A DNA stretch of 64,000 bases, from positions 310,001 to 374,000 of the forward strand of contig NC_081556.1 of assembly GCF_963082655.1 (NCBI RefSeq), given 5' to 3'. A model generated the notes under the pieces. The model did not search any database. It saw nothing but the letters and a program-made list of their open reading frames with translations, and had not been told where the DNA came from. Source of the DNA: Stomoxys calcitrans (lineage: Eukaryota; Arthropoda; Insecta; Diptera; Muscidae). This document shows positions 20,747 through 30,496 of this stretch, piece after piece (within the stretch, counting starts at the first letter, position 1; the number at the start of each line of letters is the position of its first letter). Both the position numbers and the translations under genes were made by a program.

Positions 20747-21206
20747 TTAAATATTTTTACGTAACGCACTCCTCAGTATTAGATGTTAGACTATTATCTG
20801 TAGCATAACATTAGGCGGGTTCAATAATGTTATCTGCCTGACGATGTACGTGGTGTTAACTCAGCTGTTTGTTATTCGGTTATCGAGTTTTGCTTATCGA
20901 CAGAAGGCAATGAAGAGCACAGCTGATGTATACCTTAATTCATCCTAGTATTTGTGCACATTACATCTTTCCAGTCATATTGCAATTTTTTGTGATTTTT
21001 TCACCCAAGATCAAACAAAATAATTCTACAATTCTTGCTCACCAACGTTCTGCAACCAGTCAATTCTGCCACAATCGTTTTTTTTTAACAAAATGCCGGG
21101 TATTTCGTTGTAAACCAAGTCGAACCGCTGGGACTGGGACAGTATTTCTGCAATATTATCAGGAGCCACCAAAAAACACAGCCGGTATGTATGACAACAA
21201 CAAGTG

Positions 21207-21208
<2 letters not shown>
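20747..21208. other. LINE 5' side or second poly(A)-tailed insert
   Basis: Contains no confirmed gene. On the plus strand it ends in a long A tract as a processed RNA copy would; on the minus strand a reading containing PDNIAEILSQSQRFDLVYNE looks protein-like but is not recognised. It may be a LINE 5' UTR or an unrelated retrocopy. Confidence 0.35.

Positions 21209-21281
<73 letters not shown>
21209..21281 (+). repeat. Poly(A) tract, 73 bases
   Basis: Uninterrupted A run directly before the right-hand direct repeat. Its purity implies a young insertion, although homopolymer length in an assembly is error-prone. Confidence 0.9.
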
Positions 21282-21282
<1 letters not shown>

Positions 21283-21295
21283 AACAAACATGTAT

Positions 21296-22320
21296 AACAC
21301 GCACAAATCTAATTGTTTAATTTTTTTTTGATTTCTTACCCGCATAACTTTTGATTAAAGAGACGACTATCAAAACGGGTTATTATAAATTTTGTAAGCC
21401 ATCTGAATCTGTATAAAAGTAAAAAATCGGTTTACAAATGTTTTCGCAAAACACACAATTGCAAAAATACCGACGATACCTTGGCTCAAATTTAAAAACA
21501 AAAATGATCACAAGTCCAATAACTCATAAACCGTTAGTGATATGTCAGACTTTAGAGCTGTATCTTTTTGAAAATAATTAAGCCGATCGGTCTATAAGTG
21601 ACTGTTGGGTGAGCAATTCAAAATTTGACATGCTCGAGGTGACTAACTTTCAAGGCTCATAGATCAGCCTCTGTACCCACTAGGGTCGCCAATTTTTCAT
21701 ACTTATTGGAAAACACATCAACATTACCTATGTTAAGTTTTGTTTACATACCTCTATTCGTTTAAAAGTTGCAGAATTATTTCCAAGATTTTTCGATTTG
21801 GCAACACTGTGTGTGGGGCGTAACGTGGCGTGATGTACTAAATATCCCATAGACATTTCCTTAAGGATAGTCCGATTATCGTTTAAACTCAATGATTCCA
21901 GCATTAATTGGGAGATAACCACCGCTGAAAAATTTTCTGACGTTCATAACGGGATTTGAGTCCGAATGGCATGTCACAGGTGACATTCATTAAAGCTCTC
22001 AATAATTAGCAATTTTTAAAAATTTTTTTAACACACCTTTTTTGTGAGAAAGTTATTTAAATTTATTAAAGTAAAGTAAGTTTCATTTGTCTATTTTATG
22101 CCAATGAAACCCGCATTAGAATATCCCTTTCTTAACTCAAACTAGAGAAGGAAACAATTTAGAGGACAAACCTTTCAAGAGTCAGAAAAAGCTAAACAAC
22201 CAAACGGATTTTTTTTTTAAATATGGGAATTATAAATTAGCTATGGTGGTGAATTCTTCAAGACGTTAATTGAAACCCCAAATAAAAAGTTTTTTTTTTT
22301 TTTTATAAATGAAAATTCAT
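21296..22320. other. Region downstream (3') of PGRP copy C
   Basis: No gene is recognised. 21885-21960 contains a weak reverse SINE-like segment (GGAGATAACCACCGCTGA). The PGRP C polyadenylation signal AATAAA lies at 22327-22322 on the minus strand. Confidence 0.4.
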
Positions 22321-22359
22321 TTTTATTTTATTCTTCAAAAAGTTAAGGCAATGAATGAA

Positions 22360-22917
22360 TTATGCCTTCCAGTTGGGCCAAGTTCTGATCTCATTCCACA
22401 AATTGGTTCCGGGGCATTCGGTGGAGCCGACTTGACGGTGACCGTACAAAATGTAGCCAGACTTGATTTGGCCACGGGAGACGGCAGCAGCCAACAAGCT
22501 CTTGGCAACACTGATTTGAGCGGCGGTGGGTCTGTCGTTGTTGTAGTTACCCATGAAGGAGATGCCAATGGACTTGGAGTTCCAGTTGGTGGCATGGGCA
22601 CCCATGACATTCCAGCCGCGACCTTCGTAGACGTTGCCATCACCACCGATCAAGAAGTTGTAACCGATATCAGCCCATCCCAAAGTTTTCTGGTGATAGC
22701 TTTGGATGTTTTTCATTTGTTGAATGCAAGCAGACTTGGTCGAGCAGTAGGCACCGGCGGTGTGATGAATCACAGCGTAGGCCAAGCCATTGGCCAAAGA
22801 AGTCTTGCTGGTGGCTGGAGCGCCGCCCCATTCGGCCTTGGAGATGATGGTTAACCCGAATACGGCTTGGGCGCAGAATAGAACAGCCAAAAGGCTGAAT
22901 AGAGCTTTAGAAACCAT
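22360..22917 (-). CDS. PGRP-SC: PGRP-SC-type peptidoglycan amidase, copy C
   Basis: One exon, 185 residues, identical in protein sequence to copies A and D: signal peptide 1-21, His51, Tyr86, His160 and Cys168 present, disulfide pair Cys58/Cys64. The DNA differs from copies A and D at silent sites (for example GTATTC for Val-Phe near the signal peptide, shared with copy B). Its promoter and 3' flank are unlike those of A, B or D, so it is a separate, older member whose coding region has stayed uniform. The ATG at 22917 is chosen because it opens the signal peptide and lies 15 nt after the predicted initiator; the upstream Met at 22968 precedes the TATA box. Confidence 0.95.
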   Translation of the reverse strand: MVSKALFSLLAVLFCAQAVFGLTIISKAEWGGAPATSKTSLANGLAYAVIHHTAGAYCSTKSACIQQMKNIQSYHQKTLGWADIGYNFLIGGDGNVYEGRGWNVMGAHATNWNSKSIGISFMGNYNNDRPTAAQISVAKSLLAAAVSRGQIKSGYILYGHRQVGSTECPGTNLWNEIRTWPNWKA

Positions 22918-22931
22918 TGTGATTTTGGAAC

Positions 22932-22965
22932 TGATGTTGTGCCTACTTTGATCCCAGTTTATATA
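22932..22965 (-). promoter_or_regulatory. Core promoter of PGRP copy C
   Basis: Minus-strand TATATAAA (22965-22958) lies 33 bases before the A of CATCAGTT (22932). The core has the same spacing and initiator as copies A and D, although the surrounding DNA differs. Confidence 0.8.
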
Positions 22966-22969
22966 CAAA

Positions 22970-23790
22970 GTTTGGGCAGGCTTTTTTTGTTTTCTTCTCT
23001 AGATAAGATTAATTTGCTGCACCCAACTCGCTATGACTTTTGTCAATTGATTTATATAGGAGCTGTGGGGCGTAAAACCAAAATGAAGCAATTCGTGATA
23101 TATGCTTAGCGACTTAATTGATTATTATGTAGAAGAGATACACTAACATCAAATGAAAAGGCTTTTAATATCGTTTACCCTTTCTTAAAAATCACTTACA
23201 GTGGAATACAGAGATTCTATGCCCTTGTTAGCGAAACACGCTACTGCCGAAAATAGGTTGATCTTATTCCTTTCGTGGTCTTATTTTTCAATACCACAGG
23301 GTTAGTTTTTTTTTGTCATTATCTTCAAAAGACTGTTTGTCACACCAAATAATTATTCAAAATTCCTACGTTGCTGACAGAGCCTTCACATTCGAGATAA
23401 CTTTTGCTATCGTCCATTTGCGGATTTAAAATATATGGAATGGCTTTGTCATGATAAGAACCTGGAAAAAAACTTTATAATAAAATAATGCCATTATAGT
23501 CGTAATGGAAAAAAATGCCCATGTAGGGATGAATTTGGATGGCAGTACAAAATCGGGATTTTTAACTGGACATGCAACAACATTCAGCAGATCAAAATCA
23601 TAAACAAATAAAAAATCATTTATATACAGGGTAGCTGACGTCAAGTGTGACCAATTCAAAATACCACATTCTTTTTGGATGAAACTATTTTTTATTCATT
23701 CATATGACAAAAATGTGTGGAAGTAAACAAATTTTTGGAATCCATGCACTTTTCACTCGATATGATATGATGGGATAAGAAATCGAAATA
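22970..23790. other. Upstream region of PGRP copy C
   Basis: AT-rich, no gene recognised. It may include regulatory DNA for copy C. The end shows no shared segment with the upstream DNA of copies A/D or B. Confidence 0.3.
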
Positions 23791-23797
23791 CCATAGA

Positions 23798-24215
23798 GTG
23801 AAACAGGGAGTTCCCCAAAGCGGAGTGATATCTCCGGCACTATTTAACCTCTACATATCCTCCATTCCACCCCCTCCAGACGGCATAGAGATCGATTATA
23901 CCATCATGGGAACAGGTCTCCCACCCATTTATGACATCTGCGATAGGTTAAACGTGTACCTCAAAGAGCTTGCCTCTTATTTCGCTGCAAGAAATCTGAA
24001 GAGATCTGCCACTAAATCTTCAGCCACATTGTTCACTTCAAGCACACATGAGGTGCGTAGGGAGCTGAAAGTGATGGTCGACGGAGTGACAATCCCAACC
24101 ATCAAGTGTCTCAAAATACTTGGTGATACATTTGACAGCTCTTACAAATTCTCCTCACATGCCACAAAATTAAACATCAGTGCCCACTGTGCTAGACTGA
24201 TCTACTACCAGGTTG
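23798..24215 (+). pseudogene. Jockey-type LINE reverse transcriptase fragment
   Basis: It reads KQGVPQSGVISPALFNLYISSIPPPPDGIEI, then YTIMGTGLPPIYDICDRLN, LASYFAARNL..SATKSSATLFTS and a thumb-like stretch to HATKLN. This matches the Jockey-clade palm domain, but the catalytic YADD box between GIEI and TIM has been deleted. Only about 140 codons survive. Confidence 0.85.
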
Positions 24216-24250
24216 GGAAATTTGAAATTTATAGAGTTTTACGACTATAA

Positions 24251-24959
24251 ATAGAATTCGGTAATAGTTTAGGCCAAAAAAAAAATGAGGGGCAAATCGG
24301 TAGACGGTCGGACCGACATTCGACTCTCAAGGTGGTCGAATACATGCCTATATTTTATCGAATACGAAATTTTATATTTCGAGGAACACATTCGCAATTT
24401 AGAGATTTTATTTTTCTGGCACATTTTAATTTCGATGACATGTTCCACTTCGTTACAGCCTAGTAAATTGGGATACTTTTAAAAAAAATTGTAACACATA
24501 TCTGTTCTATGTACGTACGCACACAAATTGAAGTGGAAAAGTGAGGAGGAACAGATTAGTACTTGTGTTTGCTGGATGGATGGGCCATAAAAGTCTTCAG
24601 TGGTGCGAGCAGTAGTATTGTATTTTTTTTAACCATCAGTCGAATAAGCAGGTGACGCCATAAATCATGGTAAGCGCTTAGTTAGCGTTGGTCAATGCGT
24701 TCCAATCTACACTTGTTTATGTTTTGACAATTTGTGAAACAAATAACTGACAAGTTAATAAAAACAAACAAATAAATTCAATTCAATTTTGCAAAGTGCA
24801 AAACCGATTCCTTATCGATAATTGTAGCGTTGTTCAAATTTCCATACCTGAATTATCAATTTTAAAACACTTGAGCATTGAATTTATTTATTTTTAGCTA
24901 TAATAAATAAGGGAGATGGATATAAGGATGAACACAACTTAATTTCTTTCATTTTTTAA
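24251..24959. other. Unassigned stretch
   Basis: No gene or RNA recognised. It includes TGACGCCATAAATCATGGT and other unique-looking sequence of no clear meaning. Confidence 0.3.
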
Positions 24960-25172
24960 GCCCTACACCATTAGGCTGGTACAGAGTATTATAACTTAGT
25001 GCATTTGTTTGTAACACCCAGAAAGAGGAGAGCTAGGAGGGCCGATCGACTCAGAACCACTTCCTGGTTCGATTAAGCTTTGTCCGTTCGTCTGTCCATA
25101 TTTGTGAACAAAGATTATTGCAATATTAGTCCCAATCGGACGAATATATATATAGAGGGAAGCCATATACTA
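24960..25172 (-). repeat. F2 end fragment
   Basis: CCCTACACCATTAGGCTGGTACAG, TATTATAACTTAGTGCATTTG and the TTGTCCGTTCGTCTGTCC segment are the reverse complement of the F2 right end. It is cut off by the SINE that follows. Confidence 0.7.
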
Positions 25173-25175
25173 CGG

Positions 25176-25495
25176 AGGCCAACGTAGCGCAGAGGTTAGC
25201 ATGTCCGCCTATGATGCTGAACGCCTGGGTTTGAATCCTGGCGAAACCATTAGAAAAAAAATGTCAGCGGTGGGTTTCCCCTCCTAATGCTGGCAACATT
25301 TGTGAGATACTATGCCATGTAAAACTTCTCTCCAAAGAGGTATCGCACTGCGAAATGCCGTTCGGACTCGACTATGAAAGGAGGCCCCTTATCATTAAGC
25401 TTAAACTTGAATCGGACTGCACTCATTGATATGTGAGAAGTTTGACCCTGTTGCTAAGTAGAATGTTCATGGGAAAAATTTACATTTTGCCAATT
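25176..25495 (+). repeat. tRNA-derived SINE, full-length copy
   Basis: The head GGAGGCCAACGTAGCGCAGAG contains an A box (TAGCGCAGAGG). GGTTTGAATCC about 50 bp later is a near-consensus B box, so it carries an internal RNA polymerase III promoter. A body follows with CTCCAAAGAGGTATCGCACTG and CACTCATTGATATGTGAGAAG, with a tail near GTTCATGGG. At least eight further partial copies exist in the window in both orientations. Confidence 0.85.
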
Positions 25496-26574
25496 CTACT
25501 TTTTGACCTACAAAAAGCATAGGAGATTTTATGTTTTATATTGCTTAGAGATTCCTTATATAAGTCCATGACATTAGAGTTGAACGAATAATGTTTTTTG
25601 TTTTTGGCTATAAGTGTCTGAAGCCTTTTTCTATGAAGCATAGCCCACGGTTTTATTGAATTGCCGTACAAAGGCATTACGTAAGTTTGAATAGCTAAAG
25701 TTTTCATGCGCTTCCATTGGCAAATTATCTTTTGATCCTCTTCCTGAAAAAGTAAAAAAATTAACAAACTAGGAAGCATTTTAGTAATCTAATGAAACGC
25801 GACAGTCACTCCAGTCACTCCACTAGAAAAGTGATTTGTATTGCTTTAGAATTCATGAAAAGAAAATAATCGAAATGCGAAAGTAAAAAAAAAACTTAAT
25901 TTATCTACATTTAAAAGTTCACTTATGTCGGAAATCACAGCCACCCAACATGCAACGATGACTGCTACAGTTACAGAAGCAGCAGCAGCTCGAACAGAAC
26001 AGACACAAGATGTGCCCATTAAACTGACAACATCATTAACATTTATAATGTTTAAAGTTGCAGTTGGAGGAGCATCTACTTTAGCGACCCTGGCAGCAGC
26101 AGTAGCCCGTAAGTGTGATGGTGTGATTGGTGCAGTTATTCGCCATTGCATTCATTCTAAAAGCCAGGGAAAGAATAGATGGAAACTAGGGATAACATAC
26201 AGATGTGTGTACTCTAACATCAACTGAAGATGAAATTATCTCCCAAAATACATGAATTTGACCCAAGGCAGCAGCTGAAGAGTTTGTTTCGATTAAAACT
26301 CTTGGAGATATGATGATGGTTTACTTGTTGGTCAATTGGCGTAACAATACGAGTACCACCTAGAAGTTGATCAAATTCGCCCTTTTTGGTCTTTTCTTTA
26401 CCATTGAGCTGAACTTTTTGTTCAACACTCCTCATTTATGCGGAATCTCTTCTGCCGGGCAAATCTTATACACCCTTCACCATGGAGTGCATTTACCAAG
26501 TTCCTTGAAAATTTTTTTTGCCTCGGAAAAACCTCCCCCATGCAAAGAAAAAATTGTCTAAGTGAATCTGCACG
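25496..26574. other. Unassigned stretch with weak ORFs
   Basis: The minus-strand ORF 25480-25779 and the plus-strand ORF 25925-26227 are about 100 codons each. They have moderately protein-like composition but no domain or motif I recognise, and no splice context decides between strands. 26440-26485 carries a short F1 left-end remnant (TTATACACCCTTCACCATGG). Confidence 0.25.
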
Positions 26575-26995
26575 CAGAGAAATTATTCTGCTGATATCAG
26601 CAAACACTGTCTGCTAATATAAAATTTAAAAACAAGTTAAGAAAATTGAATGAATCCACACAAAATTTTTGAACTTCTAAATAACAATTGAGGAATTTGC
26701 TATAAATAAAATTAAAACATTTGCTTATTTTCGGTGTTAATTTTTTGTTTAAAAGCTGGGGTATAATAGTAGTAGTTGTTTTGTCTGCTGTTATTTAAAT
26801 TCGTTCTAAAATAAGCAAATTGCAGAAAGTTTTAAAAAAATTACGTTATATGTAAAATTGAAAGATAAGCTGGAATATAAAAACTTTTAACTTTTTATCA
26901 ATTAAAAACAATAGAAAATGTTTGCTGTTTGCTTTCCCATTTTCAGCAGACTTTCTGCTGTAACAGCAAACATTTTTGCTAACAAAATTCTCAGA
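26575..26995. repeat. AGCAAACA-rich MITE-like repeat
   Basis: Rich in GCAGACTTTCTGCTG, AGCAAACATTTTTGCT and TGCTGATATCAGCA, with a quasi-palindromic layout. Related copies lie at 37600-37680, 40165-40330, 49850-50095, 51178-51335 and 53035-53330. No coding potential. Confidence 0.6.
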
Positions 26996-27149
26996 ATGTG
27001 TGAGTTAGTCTTTACATGATACTAAAAATGCAAAAGAGTTTTCGTCTTCGACAACCATAAAAAAATACCAGTTTTAAAAAATTTCGAAATTCGACTACGA
27101 CATTGCCAACCGGGATAAGGGTGATTATCTCTCATTAGCTACAACAAAT

Positions 27150-27440
27150 GTAGGGAGGAACAGTGCAAATGTTGGAGTCGAACATAATACGCGTTCACTT
27201 GTTTTTAATTCGGATAAGAAATGTCGGGAGAATTCATATCGGAAGTTGCTACAGGTTTTTAACTAAACGCACCATACTTGGCATTGAGGTTGAAAGTCAT
27301 AACAGAATACCACATGAAAATTTTCAGCCAAATCGGATAATTTAGGAACTCATATCGGGAGATCGCTTTATTAGATTATGTATCGAATTAGACCATACTT
27401 GCCATGAATGTTGAGAGACCTAACAAAGACTCTTCAACAG
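27150..27440 (+). repeat. Degenerate F1 units
   Basis: Two eroded units with GGAGAATTCATATCGG, CACCATACTTGGCA, TCAGCCAAATCGGATAA and a second ACCATACTTGCCATGAATG. No ends are recognisable. Confidence 0.5.
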
Positions 27441-27667
27441 CCAAAGGCTTCAATTTATATTAAAATTTTGATTAATTAATTATTTTCAAGAATATTACTA
27501 GGGAGGTGACATTTATTGGTATTATAGCATGTTTGGCGCTCCGAATCCGCCAAAAGCATGACGTACATAGATCCCATATAGAGCCATCTAGCGATTTAAC
27601 TTCTTGAATCTCTAGAGCGTAAGTTTGAACGGAAGCTGTGTGTGTGTGGGTGTGTTCTTTTCAGTTG

Positions 27668-27735
27668 TGATCAGTGTGAGTCCACGTGCGTATTGCTTAA
27701 ATGATCAGTGTGAGTCCACGTGCGTATTGCTTAAA
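27668..27735 (+). repeat. Perfect 34-bp tandem duplication
   Basis: 27668-27701 is repeated exactly at 27702-27735. Each unit contains GATCAGTGTGAGTCCACGTG, which includes an initiator-like TCAGTG and an E-box CACGTG. Confidence 0.9.
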
Positions 27736-27739
27736 ATTC

Positions 27740-28054
27740 AAAATACGATCGGCAATCGTTTTAAGCACCTCAGCAAAAACACTTTATATACCTTAACGAA
27801 TTCAAGGCAGTGTTTTAAGTGTTGGTCGTTAAGAGTTGTAAACGTCAACAGTGATTGTTGGTATAAGGTGTGAGTATGTGCTTCATGTCTCTAGTGCTTT
27901 TCTTTGGCTGCCACACATCCTCTAGCCTACTGAAATCATTTTGTTAACGCAATAAGCATTACTGCCCAGTAACAAGTTTCGTTGAGAATGAACTGCTTCA
28001 CATACAAATTTGGTAGTTGATTTTTTATTAGAGTTATTCTTTCTATGTATGTCC
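27740..28054. other. Sequence between the tandem duplication and the GGTCATTTC element
   Basis: No feature recognised apart from AT-rich unique-looking DNA. Confidence 0.25.
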
Positions 28055-28860
28055 TGCAGGACATAAGACCGGTCCTAAACTGGTGAATTTACCAGTTTTT
28101 TGTGACCAATGACTGGTCCCCGGATTATCCATATGAACGGCGATTTTAACATGGACATGTCGCCGGAAGTTTTAATAATTTTGGACTGGTCCTATTACTG
28201 CTTGGAAATATTGGTCATTTCCCCGGTTTAAAAAAATCGGTCATCTGACTGGTTTGAAAAATTGGTCACTTCACCGGTTTGAAAATGTCGGTCATTTCAC
28301 TGGTTTGAAAAATCAATCATTGTCATTTCACCGGGTTAAAAAAATTTGTAATTTCTCCGATTTAGACGAACACATCATATCACCTGATCAAATATTAATT
28401 TAAAGTTAAAAACGCCTGAACTTAAAAATTTTGATATTTGTTTATTAAATTAAATTAAAAATAAAGTAATTTATAACAAAGAAGGCAAAATAACATATAA
28501 TTAATTAAAAAAGAAAAACAATTCAGAACTAAGAAATCGAATATTTTATAACTTACAGCCTAAAATATTTTTTTATTTCAAAGTATCTTTTTTTCTCATT
28601 AAATGGTTTTTGATTACTTTAATGATTTTTGATTTAAAAACAAAAAAGAAAAAACGCAAAAGTAGCCAAGCAATGGACTAAAATGACCAATAATTTGTGT
28701 TAATAGACACATTTAAGCGGATGTATTCACCGGCTTATTCTGTGGAAAGAAAAATAAGCCAAAGCAGCCACGCAATGGACTAGAATGACTGGTGATATGA
28801 CTGGTAATTTGTGTCAATGGGGGTTAATTTCCCCAAACTTCCTGCAGGGTATAGCTGATT
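28055..28860. repeat. Repeat element with CCTGCAGG near both ends and internal 25-30 bp tandem units
   Basis: It starts TCCTGCAGGACATAAGACC and ends AACTTCCTGCAGGGTATAG. At 28203-28345 the segment (T/A)CGGTCATTTCAC(C/T)GGTTTGAAAA repeats about five times with drift. Its right part (28575-28860) is inside the inverted duplication and reappears at 8573-8853. Confidence 0.55.
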
Positions 28861-29391
28861 GGACTATTATTCTTTATGAATATTCGATTTTGATCCAAAA
28901 ACAAAAATGCCCGTGCGATCTTCGAATTTAATTAAGCGGACGGACATGACTAGGCTCAGACTCAGAAAGTAACTCTTAATGGACCTGTGTGTATAAATGT
29001 ACGTATGTTTATGCGAGTCTAGCCTTTTTTCCTTCTGTGGGGTTACAAACAAATGCATTAAGTTATAATAACCTGTGTAGCACCCCAGTAGTTTAGTGCA
29101 TTAAAATACCTGTAAATTTAGATAAAGGGACATGGTTGTTTTTTTTTTTCTTTGAATAGAGTGAAATGTGTAATTTTATATATTTTCCATTCACTTTTGA
29201 TAATTTCTTGTTTATATCGCTTTTTTGGCAAACTAATCTAAAGATACGTTCCGAATTGTATATTAAAACGAATTTGGTCATTGACGGAAAATTTATGACT
29301 TCTTCACCACTCTGTGGTATCACGATGGAATCGAGTTAAGTGAATACCTAGTTATCAACAAAAATGAATGATACCCCCGAATCACATTCGG

Positions 29392-29425
29392 TATATAAAC
29401 GGCAGTCAAGATGGTCATGTCATCA
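29392..29425 (+). promoter_or_regulatory. Core promoter of PGRP copy D
   Basis: TATATAA at 29392-29398, initiator CATCAGTT with A at 29425 (33 bases apart), 30 nt before the ATG. A TTATCA (GATA-type) site lies at about 29352-29357, and GATA factors drive gut PGRP genes in flies; the functional reading is inference. Confidence 0.8.
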
Positions 29426-29454
29426 GTTGCTTGCCTTCGAAAAGCACAATCAAC

Positions 29455-30012
29455 ATGGTTTCTAAAGCTCTATTCAGCCTTTTGGCTGTTCTATTCTGCG
29501 CCCAAGCCGTTTTCGGGTTAACCATCATCTCCAAGGCCGAATGGGGCGGCGCTCCAGCCACCAGCAAGACTTCTTTGGCCAATGGCTTGGCCTACGCTGT
29601 GATTCATCACACCGCCGGTGCCTACTGCTCGACCAAGTCTGCTTGCATTCAACAAATGAAAAACATCCAAAGCTATCACCAGAAAACTTTGGGATGGGCT
29701 GATATCGGTTACAACTTCTTGATCGGTGGTGATGGCAACGTCTACGAAGGTCGCGGCTGGAATGTCATGGGTGCCCATGCCACCAACTGGAACTCCAAGT
29801 CCATTGGCATCTCCTTCATGGGTAACTACAACAACGACAGACCCACCGCCGCTCAAATCAGTGTTGCCAAGAGCTTGTTGGCTGCTGCCGTCTCCCGTGG
29901 CCAAATCAAGTCTGGCTACATTTTGTACGGTCACCGTCAAGTCGGCTCCACCGAATGCCCCGGAACCAATTTGTGGAACGAAATCAGAACCTGGCCCAAC
30001 TGGAAGGCTTAA
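29455..30012 (+). CDS. PGRP-SC: PGRP-SC-type peptidoglycan amidase, copy D
   Basis: One exon encoding the same 185-residue secreted amidase as copies A and C: signal peptide 1-21, zinc and catalytic residues His51, Tyr86, His160, Cys168. It lies in opposite orientation to the other copies and shares promoter and upstream DNA with copy A. Its last codons differ silently from A (AACGAAATC against AATGAGATC), and its 3' flank is unrelated to A's. An AATAAA signal at 30038-30043 follows the stop. Secreted PGRP-SC enzymes digest peptidoglycan to non-immunogenic fragments; that role is known for the family and not shown by this window. Confidence 0.95.
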   Translation: MVSKALFSLLAVLFCAQAVFGLTIISKAEWGGAPATSKTSLANGLAYAVIHHTAGAYCSTKSACIQQMKNIQSYHQKTLGWADIGYNFLIGGDGNVYEGRGWNVMGAHATNWNSKSIGISFMGNYNNDRPTAAQISVAKSLLAAAVSRGQIKSGYILYGHRQVGSTECPGTNLWNEIRTWPNWKA

Positions 30013-30496
30013 TTTCATTGCCTAAACGCTTTTGATGAATAAAATATAATTGAAATTTCAATAAGAAAAGACATATTGTTTTGGAGTGGGGGGGTTTGAA
30101 TTTAATGACAATGGCAGAGTCGATGAAATCTTCGTCGTAAGATAGTCATACACGAGCCACGGTAGCCAGGCTGGTAGCCCGCTCGGATTACCAGTGCGGT
30201 AGGACTAAAGCCTCCTACCAGAGGTTTTAGTCTGTCGATGCTGTCATATTACAATGAACTAAAGTTGTCGAAGTGAGCCTGTTTAAAGACTGCAACACAA
30301 TAGATGTAGGCCACCGTGGCTTAAAGCCTTGGTTTGAATATTGACGAGCATATCAGAACAATTCTTGAGCGTTGGCTATCCCCTCATTAAGGTTATAGGG
30401 AGCCCGAGCGACTTCTTTGGCCCCCACCATTTAGTTGTTGCAGTGTTCTGGGGATTTCTCTGTTCAGTGACTTTTTACTGAGTCTTCGAATTAAAA
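30013..30496. other. 3' UTR of PGRP D and downstream, with SINE-like remnant
   Basis: The polyadenylation signal is followed by G-rich GGAGTGGGGGGG. 30308-30400 resembles the SINE head (GGCCACCGTGGCTTAAAG, GGTTTGAATATTG) but with a weak A box. The nearby CCGCTCGGATTACCAGTGCGG is unassigned. Confidence 0.4.

Larger units (their letters stand above)
17449..21281 (-). mobile_element. Non-LTR (LINE) retrotransposon insertion, internally deleted, flanked by 16-bp direct repeats
   Basis: The direct repeat AACAACAAACATGTAT occurs at 17433-17448 and 21280-21295. Inside, minus-strand ORF1 and ORF2 are followed by an AATAAA/A-rich 3' end (read right to left, ending in the T tract at 17447-17464). Unexpectedly, the right side also ends in a 73-base A run on the plus strand. 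Either one insertion has an inverted segment, or a second poly(A)-tailed sequence (about 20880-21281) entered at the same place. Boundaries inside 20760-21208 are therefore uncertain. The clade is not assigned. Confidence 0.8.
28575..30012 (+). repeat. Arm 2 of inverted segmental duplication (PGRP D with its upstream DNA)
   Basis: Reverse complement of 7416-8853, of equal length (1,438 bp). It includes the end of the GGTCATTTC element, an F2 fragment (28885-29095), the promoter and the PGRP coding sequence. The two arms differ at scattered bases and small indels in A runs. Confidence 0.85.

Noticed and set aside
21026..21345. Poly-Phe ORFs on the minus strand
   Set aside because: Produced by the 73-base A tract; not plausible proteins, although the segment after the Phe run is mentioned as unexplained.
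25190..25240. tRNA gene
   Set aside because: A and B boxes are present, but the acceptor stem and anticodon arm are not, and a SINE body follows; other copies confirm a SINE.
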